From contig NZ_AXAP01000017.1 in assembly GCF_000472865.1 (NCBI RefSeq), positions 58,318 to 122,317 of the forward strand: a stretch of DNA of 64,000 bases, read 5' to 3'. This document shows positions 1-8,273 of the stretch, in pieces; the first letter of the stretch is position 1, and every line of letters starts with the position of its first letter. This stretch comes from Bradyrhizobium elkanii WSM2783 (GTDB lineage Bacteria > Pseudomonadota > Alphaproteobacteria > Rhizobiales > Xanthobacteraceae). The notes under the pieces were generated by a model that was given only the letters and a program-made list of their open reading frames with translations, was not told where the DNA came from and did not search any database. The position numbers and the translations under genes were made by a program.

Positions 1-17
1 ACTTACGGGACCAACCG

Positions 18-776
18 ATGGCGCCGCGCGCGGCCAGCAAGACTGCTGAATCGTCCGACAAGGTCAGCGTGATCTGCCGCGCGCTCCGCCGCGCCATCAT
101 CGAGCAGGCGCTGGAGCCGGGCGCGAAGCTGCCGGAGGATTCGCTCGGCGAGCGTTTCGGCGTCAGCCGCACCATCGCGCGCCATGCGCTCGGGCAATTG
201 GCGGCCGAGGGGCTGATCGAACTGCGCCGCAACCGCATCGCCGTGGTGGCGACGCCGAGCTGGCAGGATGCGCGCGACGCCTTCGATGTCCGGATTCAGC
301 TCGAGCGGCTCGTGGTGCGCCATCTCGCCGGCAAGCTCACCAAGGCGCAGATCGCGGAATTAAATGCGCATGTCGATGCCGAGGACCGTGCGCGCGGCGG
401 CTCGGACCCGGTCTCGATCCGGCTTGCGACCGAATTCCACATCCTGCTCGCGCACATGACGAACAGCCCGATCCTGATCCGGTATGTCAGCGAGATCGCC
501 TATCGCTGCTGCCTGACGCTGTCGCTGTTCAGCCGGCCGCATTCCTCGGAATGCGCCATCAACGAGCATCGCGCGATCATTGCGGCGCTGGTCAGGGGCG
601 ACGAGGAGAAGGTGATGAGCCTGATGCACAGCCATCTGGACTCGGTGGCAGGCCGCGCGCTGGTTACTCCGGTCCCGCAGCGCGGCCGCGACCTGCTCGA
701 TATCCTCGCGCCCTATGCCGAAGAGGCGGAGGGTGGCCGCGTCGTGAAACTGCCGAAGGCGGCGCGCGGACGCTGA
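18..776 (+). CDS. GntR-family transcriptional regulator with FCD ligand domain
   Basis: 252 residues. An N-terminal winged helix (about 15-80) contains the GntR pattern IIEQALEPGAKLPEDSLGE followed by FGVSRTIARHALGQLAAEGL. Residues about 95-225 look like the all-helical FCD domain, with histidines in EFHILLAH, NEHRAIIAAL and LMHSHLDS placed as in metal- or carboxylate-binding FCD proteins. The stop lies 5 bp before the start of the downstream amidohydrolase, so it probably controls, and is cotranscribed with, that gene. It closely resembles the regulator at 33154-33906 in motif order (same IIEQAL..GTKLPED and SRT..R..L.QL..EGL pattern). The effector is unknown; a pyrimidine-like or ureide-like compound would fit the neighbour. 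The region upstream of its start lies outside the window. Confidence 0.9.
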   Translation: MAPRAASKTAESSDKVSVICRALRRAIIEQALEPGAKLPEDSLGERFGVSRTIARHALGQLAAEGLIELRRNRIAVVATPSWQDARDAFDVRIQLERLVVRHLAGKLTKAQIAELNAHVDAEDRARGGSDPVSIRLATEFHILLAHMTNSPILIRYVSEIAYRCCLTLSLFSRPHSSECAINEHRAIIAALVRGDEEKVMSLMHSHLDSVAGRALVTPVPQRGRDLLDILAPYAEEAEGGRVVKLPKAARGR

Positions 777-781
777 CGACG

Positions 782-2017
782 ATGCCAACCGCCTTCGATC
801 TCGTCTTCCGCAATGCGCGCACGCGAGGTGCGAGCACGCCGGTCGATATCGGCATCGCCGGCGGCCGGATCGCGGCGATCGAACCGCATCTCATTTGCGA
901 GACGGCGGAAATCGACGTCGGCGGCAAGCTCGTGCTGCCAGGCTTCGTCGACACCCATATCCATCTCGACAAGGCCTGCCTGCTCGGCCGCTGCGCTCAT
1001 GACCATGGCAGTGTCAGCGAAGCCATCCGGGCGGTGGCGGCGATGAAGCGCGACTTCACCGTCGAGGACATCTATGCCCGCGGCGCGCGCGTGATCGAGC
1101 GCGCGATCACCTTCGGCACGACGCGGATGCGCACGCATGTGGAGATCGATCCGCGCATCGGCCTGCGCGGCTTCGAGGCGATCAAGGCGCTGAAGCGCGA
1201 TTATGCCTGGGCGATCGATATTTCTCCGTGCGTGTTCCCGCAGGAAGGGCTGACCAACGATCCCGGCGCCGAGGAATTGCTGATCGCAGCGCTGCGCGAC
1301 GGCGGCGAGGCGATCGGCGGCTGTCCCTATGTGGACACCGATCCGAACGCGCATATCGAGAAGATCTTCGATCTGGCGCAGGAGTTCGACGTCGACGTCG
1401 ATCTGCATCTGGACTTCGACCTCGATCCGTCCTGGTGGCATATGGAAGAAGTGTGTCGCCAGACCGAGCGCCGGAACTATCAGGGACGCGTCGCCATCGG
1501 CCATGCAACCAAGCTCTCGGCGCTGCCACCGGATCGGCTGAAGACGGCGACCGAACGGTTGGCAAACGCTGGCGTTGCGGTCACCGTCCTACCCGCGACC
1601 GACCTCTATCTGCTGGGGCGCGACGCGACACATAACGCGCCGCGCGGCCTGACCATGGCGCACAAACTCGTCGCCCACGGCGTGCTCTGCTCTGTCGCGA
1701 CCAACAATGTGCAAAATCCGTTCACGCCGTTCGGCGATGCCTCGCTGCTGCGGATGGCCAATTTCTACGCCAACATCGCCCATGCCAAGGTCAACGAATT
1801 CGATGCCTGCCTCGATCTGGTGACGGACCTCCCTGCCCGCCTGATGAACCTGCGGGACTACGGCATCAGCGTCGGCAATCCCGCTGACATCATCTTGCTC
1901 GATACCGATAGCGGCCGCGGTGCGATCGCGGAATTGCCCGAGGTGCTCATGGGCTTCAAGCGCGGCCGCCAGACCTTCGAGCGGCGCCTGCCGATGCTGT
2001 TTCCGCCGAAGAGCTAA
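782..2017 (+). CDS. Cytosine-deaminase-like metal-dependent amidohydrolase
   Basis: 411 residues, starting at the ATG just after the regulator stop; longer upstream starts would overlap the regulator. Amidohydrolase-superfamily TIM barrel: the metal HxH is in DTHIHLDKA (H59, H61), further histidines are in DVDLHLDFD (H209) and IGHATKL (H241), and the C-terminal NPADIILLDTDSG is the usual beta-sandwich return. It groups by motif with COG0402 (cytosine deaminase, isopropylammelide hydrolase and relatives). Where cytosine deaminases have a catalytic Asp after the last barrel strand, this protein reads VATNNVQNPFTPFGD (N308, N309), so the exact reaction is uncertain. Likely cytoplasmic, deaminating a nucleobase or related cyclic ureide, under the upstream GntR protein. 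Confidence 0.8.
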   Translation: MPTAFDLVFRNARTRGASTPVDIGIAGGRIAAIEPHLICETAEIDVGGKLVLPGFVDTHIHLDKACLLGRCAHDHGSVSEAIRAVAAMKRDFTVEDIYARGARVIERAITFGTTRMRTHVEIDPRIGLRGFEAIKALKRDYAWAIDISPCVFPQEGLTNDPGAEELLIAALRDGGEAIGGCPYVDTDPNAHIEKIFDLAQEFDVDVDLHLDFDLDPSWWHMEEVCRQTERRNYQGRVAIGHATKLSALPPDRLKTATERLANAGVAVTVLPATDLYLLGRDATHNAPRGLTMAHKLVAHGVLCSVATNNVQNPFTPFGDASLLRMANFYANIAHAKVNEFDACLDLVTDLPARLMNLRDYGISVGNPADIILLDTDSGRGAIAELPEVLMGFKRGRQTFERRLPMLFPPKS

Positions 2018-2117
2018 TCGCAATCTGCCGATCTGGATTGCCGCTGATGTGATTGACGCGCCGGCCGTTCCATTGTTGTTATCGACCCAACGAAACAACA
2101 ACGCCGGGCAGGAAACC

Positions 2118-3338
2118 ATGGGCAAGTCGTCCAACATCAGAAGCATCGAAACGCTCGCCTGCGATGCCGGCTGGCGGAATTACCACTTCGTCAAGATCAC
2201 AACCGAAGACGGTGTCGTCGGCTGGAGCGAGTTCGACGAAGGTTTTGGCGCGCCCGGTGTCACCGCCGCGATCGAGCGGCTGTCGACGCGGATCATCGGC
2301 AAGAACGCGCTGCAGCACGAGCGTATCTATGCCGAACTGTTCTCCGCGACCCGGCCGGCCGCCGGCGGCGTGGTGGCGCTGGCGCTCGGCGCGATCGAGA
2401 ACGCACTGCTCGACGTCAAGGCGAAAGCGCTCGGCGTGCCCTGCTACGAGTTGCTCGGCGGCAAGATTCGCGACCGCATCCGGGTCTACTGGTCGCATTG
2501 CGCGACCTGGCGCATCAACCATCCCGACTGGTACAAGCCGGCCATCACCGACCTCGACGGCGTCAAAGCGATCGGCCGCGAGGTGCGCGAGAAGCGCTTC
2601 ACGGCGCTGAAGACCAACATCTTCGTTTATACCGACGGCAAGCCGCAGGGCTGGCGGCCCGGCTTCGGCGCGCCGTTCGAGCCCGAGATCAATGTCGACC
2701 GCACGGTGCTGCGCAATCTCTGCATGCACCTGGAGGCGATCCGCGACGGCGCCGGGCCCGATGTCGATCTCCTGCTCGATCTCAATTTCAACGCCAAGAC
2801 CGAAGGCTATCTGAAGATCCTGCGGGCGATCGAGAAGATGGACATGTTCTGGGTCGAGATCGACACCTTCAACCCGCAGGCGCTCGGCTATATCCGCCGC
2901 CAGAGCCCCCATCCGATCTCATCCTGCGAGACGCTGCTCGGCCTGCGCGAATTCCTGCCCTATTTCACCGAGCAGGCGATGGACGTCGCGATCATCGACA
3001 CGCCCTGGAACGGCGTCTGGCAGTCGATGAAGATCGCGAGCACCGCCGAACATTTCGAGGTCAACGTCGCCCCGCATAATTTCTACGGTCACCTCTGCAC
3101 CATGATGAACGCGCATTTCTCCGCGGCAGTGCCGAATTTGCGGATCATGGAAACCGACATCGACCGGCTCGCCTGGGACCATGAGCTGTTCACGCACGTC
3201 CCTGACATCGTCGACGGCCATCTCGTGATTCCGGACCGGCCTGGCTGGGGCACCGAGCCGAACGAGGAAGGCCTGCGCGCGCATCCGCCAAAGAGCAAGG
3301 GCGGGCTGCTGAATTACGGACAGGCGGGGAAGAAGTAG
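2118..3338 (+). CDS. Mandelate racemase / muconate lactonizing enzyme family protein (enolase superfamily)
   Basis: 406 residues from the ATG at 2118; in-frame upstream codons run back into the previous gene and are not needed. N-terminal capping domain (about 1-130) with the GVVGWSEFDEG pattern, then the (beta/alpha)7-beta barrel. Visible active-site elements: the Lys in FTALKTNIF, metal ligands in DLLLDLNFNAKTEG, the Glu in MFWVEIDT and the Glu in SSCETLLGL, then NVAPHNFYGHL. Members dehydrate or racemize acid sugars or related carboxylates; the substrate cannot be read from sequence. It lies 100 bp after the amidohydrolase on the same strand. An 8-bp inverted repeat (TTGTTGTT ... AACAACAA) at about 2075-2103 sits just in front of its start. 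Confidence 0.87.
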   Translation: MGKSSNIRSIETLACDAGWRNYHFVKITTEDGVVGWSEFDEGFGAPGVTAAIERLSTRIIGKNALQHERIYAELFSATRPAAGGVVALALGAIENALLDVKAKALGVPCYELLGGKIRDRIRVYWSHCATWRINHPDWYKPAITDLDGVKAIGREVREKRFTALKTNIFVYTDGKPQGWRPGFGAPFEPEINVDRTVLRNLCMHLEAIRDGAGPDVDLLLDLNFNAKTEGYLKILRAIEKMDMFWVEIDTFNPQALGYIRRQSPHPISSCETLLGLREFLPYFTEQAMDVAIIDTPWNGVWQSMKIASTAEHFEVNVAPHNFYGHLCTMMNAHFSAAVPNLRIMETDIDRLAWDHELFTHVPDIVDGHLVIPDRPGWGTEPNEEGLRAHPPKSKGGLLNYGQAGKK

Positions 3339-3339
3339 G

Positions 3340-3380
3340 CTCTACCCATCCTACGGGACCGCTGTTTGAAATTGAATCAG
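3340..3380. repeat. Dispersed repeat, copy 1 (CTCTACCCATCCTACG type)
   Basis: This 41-bp segment recurs in reverse complement at 46410-46451 with only a few differences, covering the CTCTACCCATCCTACG block and the adjoining GCTGTTTGAAATT block. It begins 2 bp after the enolase-superfamily stop codon, in a convergent intergenic space. Seen directly; a non-coding interspersed element is the simplest reading. Confidence 0.7.
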
Positions 3381-3392
3381 AACCAACCCCGT

Positions 3393-3464
3393 CATTGCGA
3401 GCGGAGCGAAGCAATCCATGCCTTCGCAAGCGGCGAGATGGATTGCTTCGCTCCGCTCGCAATG
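3393..3464. repeat. Palindromic intergenic repeat (CATTGCGAGCGGAGCGAAGC type) with 26-bp arms
   Basis: Two perfect 26-bp inverted arms (3393-3418 and 3439-3464) surround a 20-nt loop; the arm begins CATTGCGAGCGGAGCGAAGC. A second, larger member of the family is at 27559-27680. It lies between two convergent genes, so transcripts from either side would fold it into a long hairpin. Dispersed REP-like elements of this kind are common in Bradyrhizobium genomes (established knowledge, from memory). Confidence 0.8.
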
Positions 3465-3546
3465 TCGGCGTCGTCCCGGGCTTACGCGCCGCGACGAAGC
3501 CGGGACCCGGGACGACGGCGAGTATGTGGCGCCGCTCATTCCGAAA

Positions 3547-4788
3547 TCACTTATCGCCAGGCGCGTTCAAAAATGCGCTTTCGACCACATCGCCGATCGG
3601 TTGCCAGACATTGCCGTCGAACTGCACCAGACGCATCTGCTTGATCGGGCGGAAATCGGTCGGGCCGGTGTTGATCGCGATGCCCGGCAGCGCGACCGGG
3701 TTGAGATAGTTCTTCAACGACGTAGCCTGGCGCATGATGTTCTCGCGCGACACATCATCGCCGCACTGCTTCAGCACCTGGACAAGGGTCTCCGCCACCG
3801 CGTAGCCGAAGATGGCGTAGCTGTCCTCCTTGTCGCCGTCGGGATAGTACTTGTCCATGAAGGCCGACCACGCCTTGATCGGCGGGTCCTCCTTCCATGC
3901 CGCATCGTCGGCGTCCTTCAGGAAGGATGTCGAGATCACGCCGAGCGCATTCTGCAATCCCGCCGGCCGCAGCGCGCTGGCGATCGAGGCCGAGCCATTG
4001 TCGAGGATGAAGACCGGATGCCAATCCAGGTCGGCCGCAATGCGAATGGCGCGGGCGGCGATCGCCGGCGCTCCGTTGAACACCAGTATGTCGGCGCCGG
4101 AATCCTTCAATATCTTGATCTGCACCTGGATCGAGGTATCGGACGCATCAAAGGCGAGATCGGCGACGATCATGCCGGCGGTATCGCCGAGACCTTCCTG
4201 CAATCCCCTGAACAGATCGCGGCCGAACTGATCGTTTTGCCAGAGCACGGCGATCTTGCGGTCGGGATAGGACGCCTGGATGTAATTCGCATAGATCTGG
4301 CCCTCCGCGCGGAAGGTCGGCTGCCAGCCCATGCTCCACGGATATGTCTGCGGATTTGCCCATTCCTCGTCGCCCGAAGCGACGAACAATTGCGGGATCT
4401 TCTTGTCGTTGAGATAGGTCCGGGTCGCGAGATTGCTCGGCGTGCCGAATGAGCCGAACATCAAGAGCACGTTCTCCCTCTCGACCAGTTCGCGCGTCTG
4501 CTGAAGCGCGGTGCGCGGATTGGAGCTGTCGTCGACGGAGATGAACTTGATCTTGCGTCCGTTGATGCCGCCGCGCTCGTTGACCATGTCGAAATAGGCG
4601 GCTTCTGCCCTGCCGATGGTCGCAAAGGCCGCCAGCGGTCCGGTGTAGGGCATGACGTTGCCGATGCGGATCTCATTGTCCGCGGCGCCTCCTTCGGACG
4701 CCTGCTGTGCGCTGGACGGCGCCCACGTGAGAAGCAGTGCGGCGACGAGGGACAGCGACAATCTTGCTTTTCTTTGTTGCATCGGCAT
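3547..4788 (-). CDS. Branched-chain amino acid/amide-type ABC transporter substrate-binding protein
   Basis: 413 residues from the ATG at 4788, chosen because a hydrophobic signal peptide (LSLSLVAALLLTWAPSSAQQ) follows directly and a GAGG lies upstream; an ATG at 4782 is equally possible. Type I periplasmic binding fold (Peripla_BP_6) shown by IRIGNVMPYTGPLAAFATIG, GGINGRKIKFISVDDSSNP, LLMFGSFGTPSNLATRTYL and YYPDGDKEDSYAIFGYAVAETL. It would bind an amino acid, amide or urea-like ligand in the periplasm. No Liv permease or ATPase genes are adjacent, so it is an orphan here and probably works with a transporter encoded elsewhere. Confidence 0.88.
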   Translation of the reverse strand: MPMQQRKARLSLSLVAALLLTWAPSSAQQASEGGAADNEIRIGNVMPYTGPLAAFATIGRAEAAYFDMVNERGGINGRKIKFISVDDSSNPRTALQQTRELVERENVLLMFGSFGTPSNLATRTYLNDKKIPQLFVASGDEEWANPQTYPWSMGWQPTFRAEGQIYANYIQASYPDRKIAVLWQNDQFGRDLFRGLQEGLGDTAGMIVADLAFDASDTSIQVQIKILKDSGADILVFNGAPAIAARAIRIAADLDWHPVFILDNGSASIASALRPAGLQNALGVISTSFLKDADDAAWKEDPPIKAWSAFMDKYYPDGDKEDSYAIFGYAVAETLVQVLKQCGDDVSRENIMRQATSLKNYLNPVALPGIAINTGPTDFRPIKQMRLVQFDGNVWQPIGDVVESAFLNAPGDK

Positions 4789-4952
4789 CGCCTCAAACCT
4801 GCTCGAACGGCAGCCTGCTTCGTTCCCCCCCACAACAATAGCGCGTAAATATGGGCAGAGAAATGAAATGGTGCGTTGCAGCGACCTAGCGATCATCGAC
4901 GGTCAGCGCCGAAAGGAACTCCCATCAGCGCCAACAAAGCGGAGAACATCGT

Positions 4953-6254
4953 CTATTTTATCGCCACCGCCCGGGACGTATAGATCAAAAACACCACCGT
5001 GCCGGCCAGCAGGGCTGCAGCCATGAAGATCATCACCGCCGGCAATCCATAGAGCGCCGCCACCGCGCCAGTTATGGACTGCATCAGTGCCGCGCCGAGG
5101 AAGAAGGAGAGATTGATCGCCGAAAGCGCCTTGCCTGCGCTCTGGGCGTCGACGAGCTGTCTGGTCATGCCGTAGAGCAGCGGCTGCGCCGAGACGGCAA
5201 GACCGATCAGGACGAACAGGACGAGATCATATTGCGGCGGCATGACGGCGACGCCAAACAGACTAGATATCGGGTAGCCCGGAGCTCCCAGGGCCATCAG
5301 GAGAAGCAGCAGCGCCGATACGAGATGGGATGCCGCAACGACGGTGCGCCGGTGGCCGAGCCTGCGATCGATCATGCCGATGCAGACCGGCCCAGCGATC
5401 AGCGCCAGCGTGAACATGCCGAGCTGGTTGCCGGCTTCGATGCGGGTGAGCCCCTTGACCTCCATCAGCCACGGGCCGCCCCACAATCCCCTGAGCACGA
5501 GCGACGCGGCCAGCGAGACCAGCGACAAGGCGACCAGGCCCCGGAGCTGATGGGACAGGCCGAGGCGCAAGACTTCCATCATCTGCGAAAGCGGCGACGA
5601 ATCGTCCTTGTGTTCAGCCGGCTGTCTCGGCACCAGCGCGAACACCGCAAGCAGCACCGCGACACCACCGACCGCCGATATCCAGAACCCCGCGCGCCAG
5701 CCAAAACGCTCGACCACGAAGGCCAGTGGGCTCGACGACAGCAGCATGCCGATGTTGCCGATCGACAGGATCGCGCCCGACCACAGGCCAAACTTGAGCG
5801 GGGAAAGCTGTTTCGCAGCCAGCGTCATCGGGCACATCAGCATGCCTGATGTCGCGATCCCCAGCATGAGCTGGCCAACGAGGAAGCTCTCCGGTCCGGT
5901 CGCAAACGCCGATGCCACTGCCCCGAAGATGGTTCCGATGAGCAGGCCCAGGGAGACCGGGCGAACGCCGAAGCGGTCCATCGCGGCGCCGACGGGAACC
6001 TGCGATGCGGCAAAGGCGAAATGGTAGATCGAGGTCAGGCTCGCGAGCGTCTGCGGCGGCGTCGCGAAATCGGCGGCCATCAAGTCGAGGCTGATGGCCG
6101 GGATCGTCCGCAGCAGAGTCGATAGCATATGGCCGCAAGCCAGGGCCAACAGAGCATAAATCAGCGTGCGGGTACTGGACCCCGCATCTTCTTTGGTAAC
6201 GCCGCCCACGAATCGTCTCGTCTTCCGAGGAATTTCGGGACGGCGTATCACCAA
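4953..6254 (-). CDS. MFS transporter
   Basis: 433 residues with about 12 hydrophobic segments. Between TM2 and TM3 lies DRFGVRPVSLGLLIG, the MFS loop motif, and DRRLGHRRTVVAAS forms its second-half counterpart. The N-terminus (about 30 residues, Arg/Lys-rich) precedes TM1 (TLIYALLALACGHML). The single gene is flanked by the Liv-type binding protein and the CmcJ-like oxidoreductase, all on the minus strand, with a 40-bp gap to the latter. The substrate is unknown; an export or uptake role for a product of the neighbouring enzyme is only a guess. Confidence 0.85.
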   Translation of the reverse strand: MVIRRPEIPRKTRRFVGGVTKEDAGSSTRTLIYALLALACGHMLSTLLRTIPAISLDLMAADFATPPQTLASLTSIYHFAFAASQVPVGAAMDRFGVRPVSLGLLIGTIFGAVASAFATGPESFLVGQLMLGIATSGMLMCPMTLAAKQLSPLKFGLWSGAILSIGNIGMLLSSSPLAFVVERFGWRAGFWISAVGGVAVLLAVFALVPRQPAEHKDDSSPLSQMMEVLRLGLSHQLRGLVALSLVSLAASLVLRGLWGGPWLMEVKGLTRIEAGNQLGMFTLALIAGPVCIGMIDRRLGHRRTVVAASHLVSALLLLLMALGAPGYPISSLFGVAVMPPQYDLVLFVLIGLAVSAQPLLYGMTRQLVDAQSAGKALSAINLSFFLGAALMQSITGAVAALYGLPAVMIFMAAALLAGTVVFLIYTSRAVAIK

Positions 6255-6294
6255 TAGACAGAGAACGCCAATCTGTGCCTAGGTATTGGGCAGT

Positions 6295-7140
6295 TTAGTG
6301 CTTATGGAACACCAGCGTCCGCACCTCGATGCTCTCGCGAGGCTCTGCATCAGCCGGCGTCGTCGGATCGATGAAGGCCGTATGCGGCGCGAAGCGCGTG
6401 CGGCCGTCGGTTGCCGAATCGTAGCACTTGAGCAACAGCGCTTCGTCGGGGGTCATTTCCGGGAAATAGAACCAGCGGTGGTTCGCATTGTATTTCACGG
6501 AATAGGTCTCGCCCTGACGGTTCGGATAGATCAAGTCGGAGGCGATGAGATCGCCCTGCTCCACCGACTGGCCGTCGCACATCGCCAGCGGCGCATCGCG
6601 CAGCGGCCCGCGGATCGGCCTCCACAGGTTGATCACCTGGGCGCGACCTTTGAGAAGTTCGTTGGCCTCCTCAGGCAGATGTTCGAAGACGCGGTTGCGG
6701 CCAGACAGATCGGTCTGGTCGACATGGACCCGAGTCGCCGGCTGGCGCGGCGTCCCGTCACGCACATCAGGTGCACCCTCGACGCGCTTGCGCACGGTAT
6801 GGTCGAAGATGACGACGCGATCCGCCTTCAATGTCGCCTTCAGGAAGGCTTCGACGGCGGGATAGTAGACGCGCCTGATTTCGTTATCGTCGTAATAGTT
6901 CCTCACCACGGTCGGATGCTTGACCAGGGCGAAGCCTTCGCGGTCGAGCGAAAACTGGCCCGCGATCAGACGTCCGTCGAAGATCGGAACATTGTGGGGT
7001 TCGGGGAGCGCCGTCGATTTGGGCTCGCCAGACGGCGGATCAAAGGCGTAGGTACGTGGTTTGCCCGCTGTCGGGGCGAGATAATTGAGCTCGGCAGTGA
7101 CGAAGGGAAGCGACTCGATCTTGATTTCATGCAGGCCCAT
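6295..7140 (-). CDS. CmcJ/NvfI-family oxidoreductase (non-heme iron, 2-oxoglutarate-enzyme-like)
   Basis: 281 residues. Motifs of the CmcJ/NvfI (AsaB/GA4-related) family are visible: VKHPTVVRNYYDDNEIRRVY near residue 85, RVHVDQTDLSG (HxD metal-binding candidate), VINLWRPIRGPL, and KCYDS followed by RFAPHTAFIDP with the distal His. Characterised relatives act in fungal and actinobacterial secondary metabolism (cephamycin 7-methoxylation complex, meroterpenoid tailoring); bacterial homologues outside such clusters have no firm substrate. No biosynthetic genes are nearby apart from an MFS carrier 40 bp downstream, so this may be a catabolic hydroxylase. Start chosen at the first ATG of the conserved region. 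Confidence 0.78.
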   Translation of the reverse strand: MGLHEIKIESLPFVTAELNYLAPTAGKPRTYAFDPPSGEPKSTALPEPHNVPIFDGRLIAGQFSLDREGFALVKHPTVVRNYYDDNEIRRVYYPAVEAFLKATLKADRVVIFDHTVRKRVEGAPDVRDGTPRQPATRVHVDQTDLSGRNRVFEHLPEEANELLKGRAQVINLWRPIRGPLRDAPLAMCDGQSVEQGDLIASDLIYPNRQGETYSVKYNANHRWFYFPEMTPDEALLLKCYDSATDGRTRFAPHTAFIDPTTPADAEPRESIEVRTLVFHKH

Positions 7141-7331
7141 GGTGGTCTCCCGGACTCCCTATTGTTCGTTCTGCTTCATTTTGGCCGGGTGAACCGCCCC
7201 GGCAAGGGAGGCCAAGAAATAGCAACGTTGACATTCTTGCGAGGATGAAACGTGGAAAATCCTTTCGGCGCTCTCGACTCGCCAAGCGGATTATTTCCGC
7301 CGATCACGCATTCGGGAGCGTGACGCCGGCC

Positions 7332-8273
7332 TTACAGACCCGTGCCCTTGCCGATCGCCGTCGCGAACGAGCGGTCGACGATCTCGGCGGCATTGAGCTG
7401 CTGCTTGATCAGACCCCAGCGGTGATAGAGATCGATGGTCTTCTGCTCATCGCTCACGACGGTGTCATCGATCGGCGTGATCTGGATCTTGGCCCGCGCC
7501 AGCCAGTTCAGCGGCACCGAAGTCGGGATGTTCATCAGCTTGCCCCAGGTCTCGGCATAGCCGGCGACATTGTTCTGCGACCATGCCCGCGCCGCGGCGA
7601 GGCGACGGACGAAATCCTGCAACTGCTCGTGCTTGTCCTTGATCGCGCTCGGCGTTGCGACCTGAAAGCCGAGGCCGGGCGTGATGCCTTCGGCGGCGAT
7701 TACGCGGCGCGACTTGAACAGCACCTCTTCCTGGCTGACATAGGGCTCCCAGGTCGACCAGGCCTCGACCGACCCTTGCGTATAGGCGACCTTGGCGTCC
7801 GACGGCGCGAGGAAGACGATCTGGACGTCGCTTGCCTGCCAGCCCTTGGATTCGAGCGCGGCCAGGATCAATTGGTGACCGATCGAGCCGCGGCCGGTCG
7901 CAATCTTCTTGCCGCGCAGGTCATCGAAACTCTTGATTGTGGATTTCTCGGGCACCAGGATCGCCAGCCCTTCGCGCGACTGGCGGACGGCGGCAATCGC
8001 CTTCAGCGGCACGCCCGCCGCAGCAGCAAAGGTGAAGGGCGCATCGCCGACGAGGCCGGTGTCGATCGCGCCGGCGCTGAGCGCTTCCAACAGCGGTGCG
8101 GCCGCCGCGAACTCCTTCCACTCGATCTTGTAGGGCACGTCCTTGAGCACGCCGGCGGCTTCCATCACCGCCTGCGAATTGCCTTTCTGGTCGCCGACGC
8201 GCAACGTGGTTTGCGCGGACGCGATGCTCGTGCCGCTGAGCGCGAGCAAAACAGCGAGAGCAAACCGGATCAT
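7332..8273 (-). CDS. ABC transporter substrate-binding protein, aliphatic sulfonate (SsuA-like)
   Basis: 313 residues with a cleavable signal peptide (MIRFALAVLLALSGTSIASAQ). SsuA/TauA-type type II fold: TLRVGDQKGNSQAVMEAAG, PYKIEWKEFAAAAPLLEALSAGAIDTGLVGDAPF, KGKKI-like RGKKIATGRGSIGHQL and EAWSTWEPYVSQEEV. It overlaps the upstream SsuD-like monooxygenase gene by 4 bp (ATGA), so it is the last gene of the organosulfur operon. It is strikingly similar in motif order to the divergently encoded protein at 13940-14917, suggesting an in-locus duplication. Likely ligand: an alkanesulfonate or sulfate ester in the periplasm. Confidence 0.88.
   Translation of the reverse strand: MIRFALAVLLALSGTSIASAQTTLRVGDQKGNSQAVMEAAGVLKDVPYKIEWKEFAAAAPLLEALSAGAIDTGLVGDAPFTFAAAAGVPLKAIAAVRQSREGLAILVPEKSTIKSFDDLRGKKIATGRGSIGHQLILAALESKGWQASDVQIVFLAPSDAKVAYTQGSVEAWSTWEPYVSQEEVLFKSRRVIAAEGITPGLGFQVATPSAIKDKHEQLQDFVRRLAAARAWSQNNVAGYAETWGKLMNIPTSVPLNWLARAKIQITPIDDTVVSDEQKTIDLYHRWGLIKQQLNAAEIVDRSFATAIGKGTGL

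Noticed and set aside
551..781. Upstream extension of the amidohydrolase frame
   Set aside because: Lies inside the GntR gene in another frame and is Arg-rich; the ATG at 782 fits the domain start.
2075..2103. TTGTTGTT ... AACAACAA inverted repeat as an operator
   Set aside because: Low-complexity arms and no second copy; chance is plausible, noted only in the gene entry.
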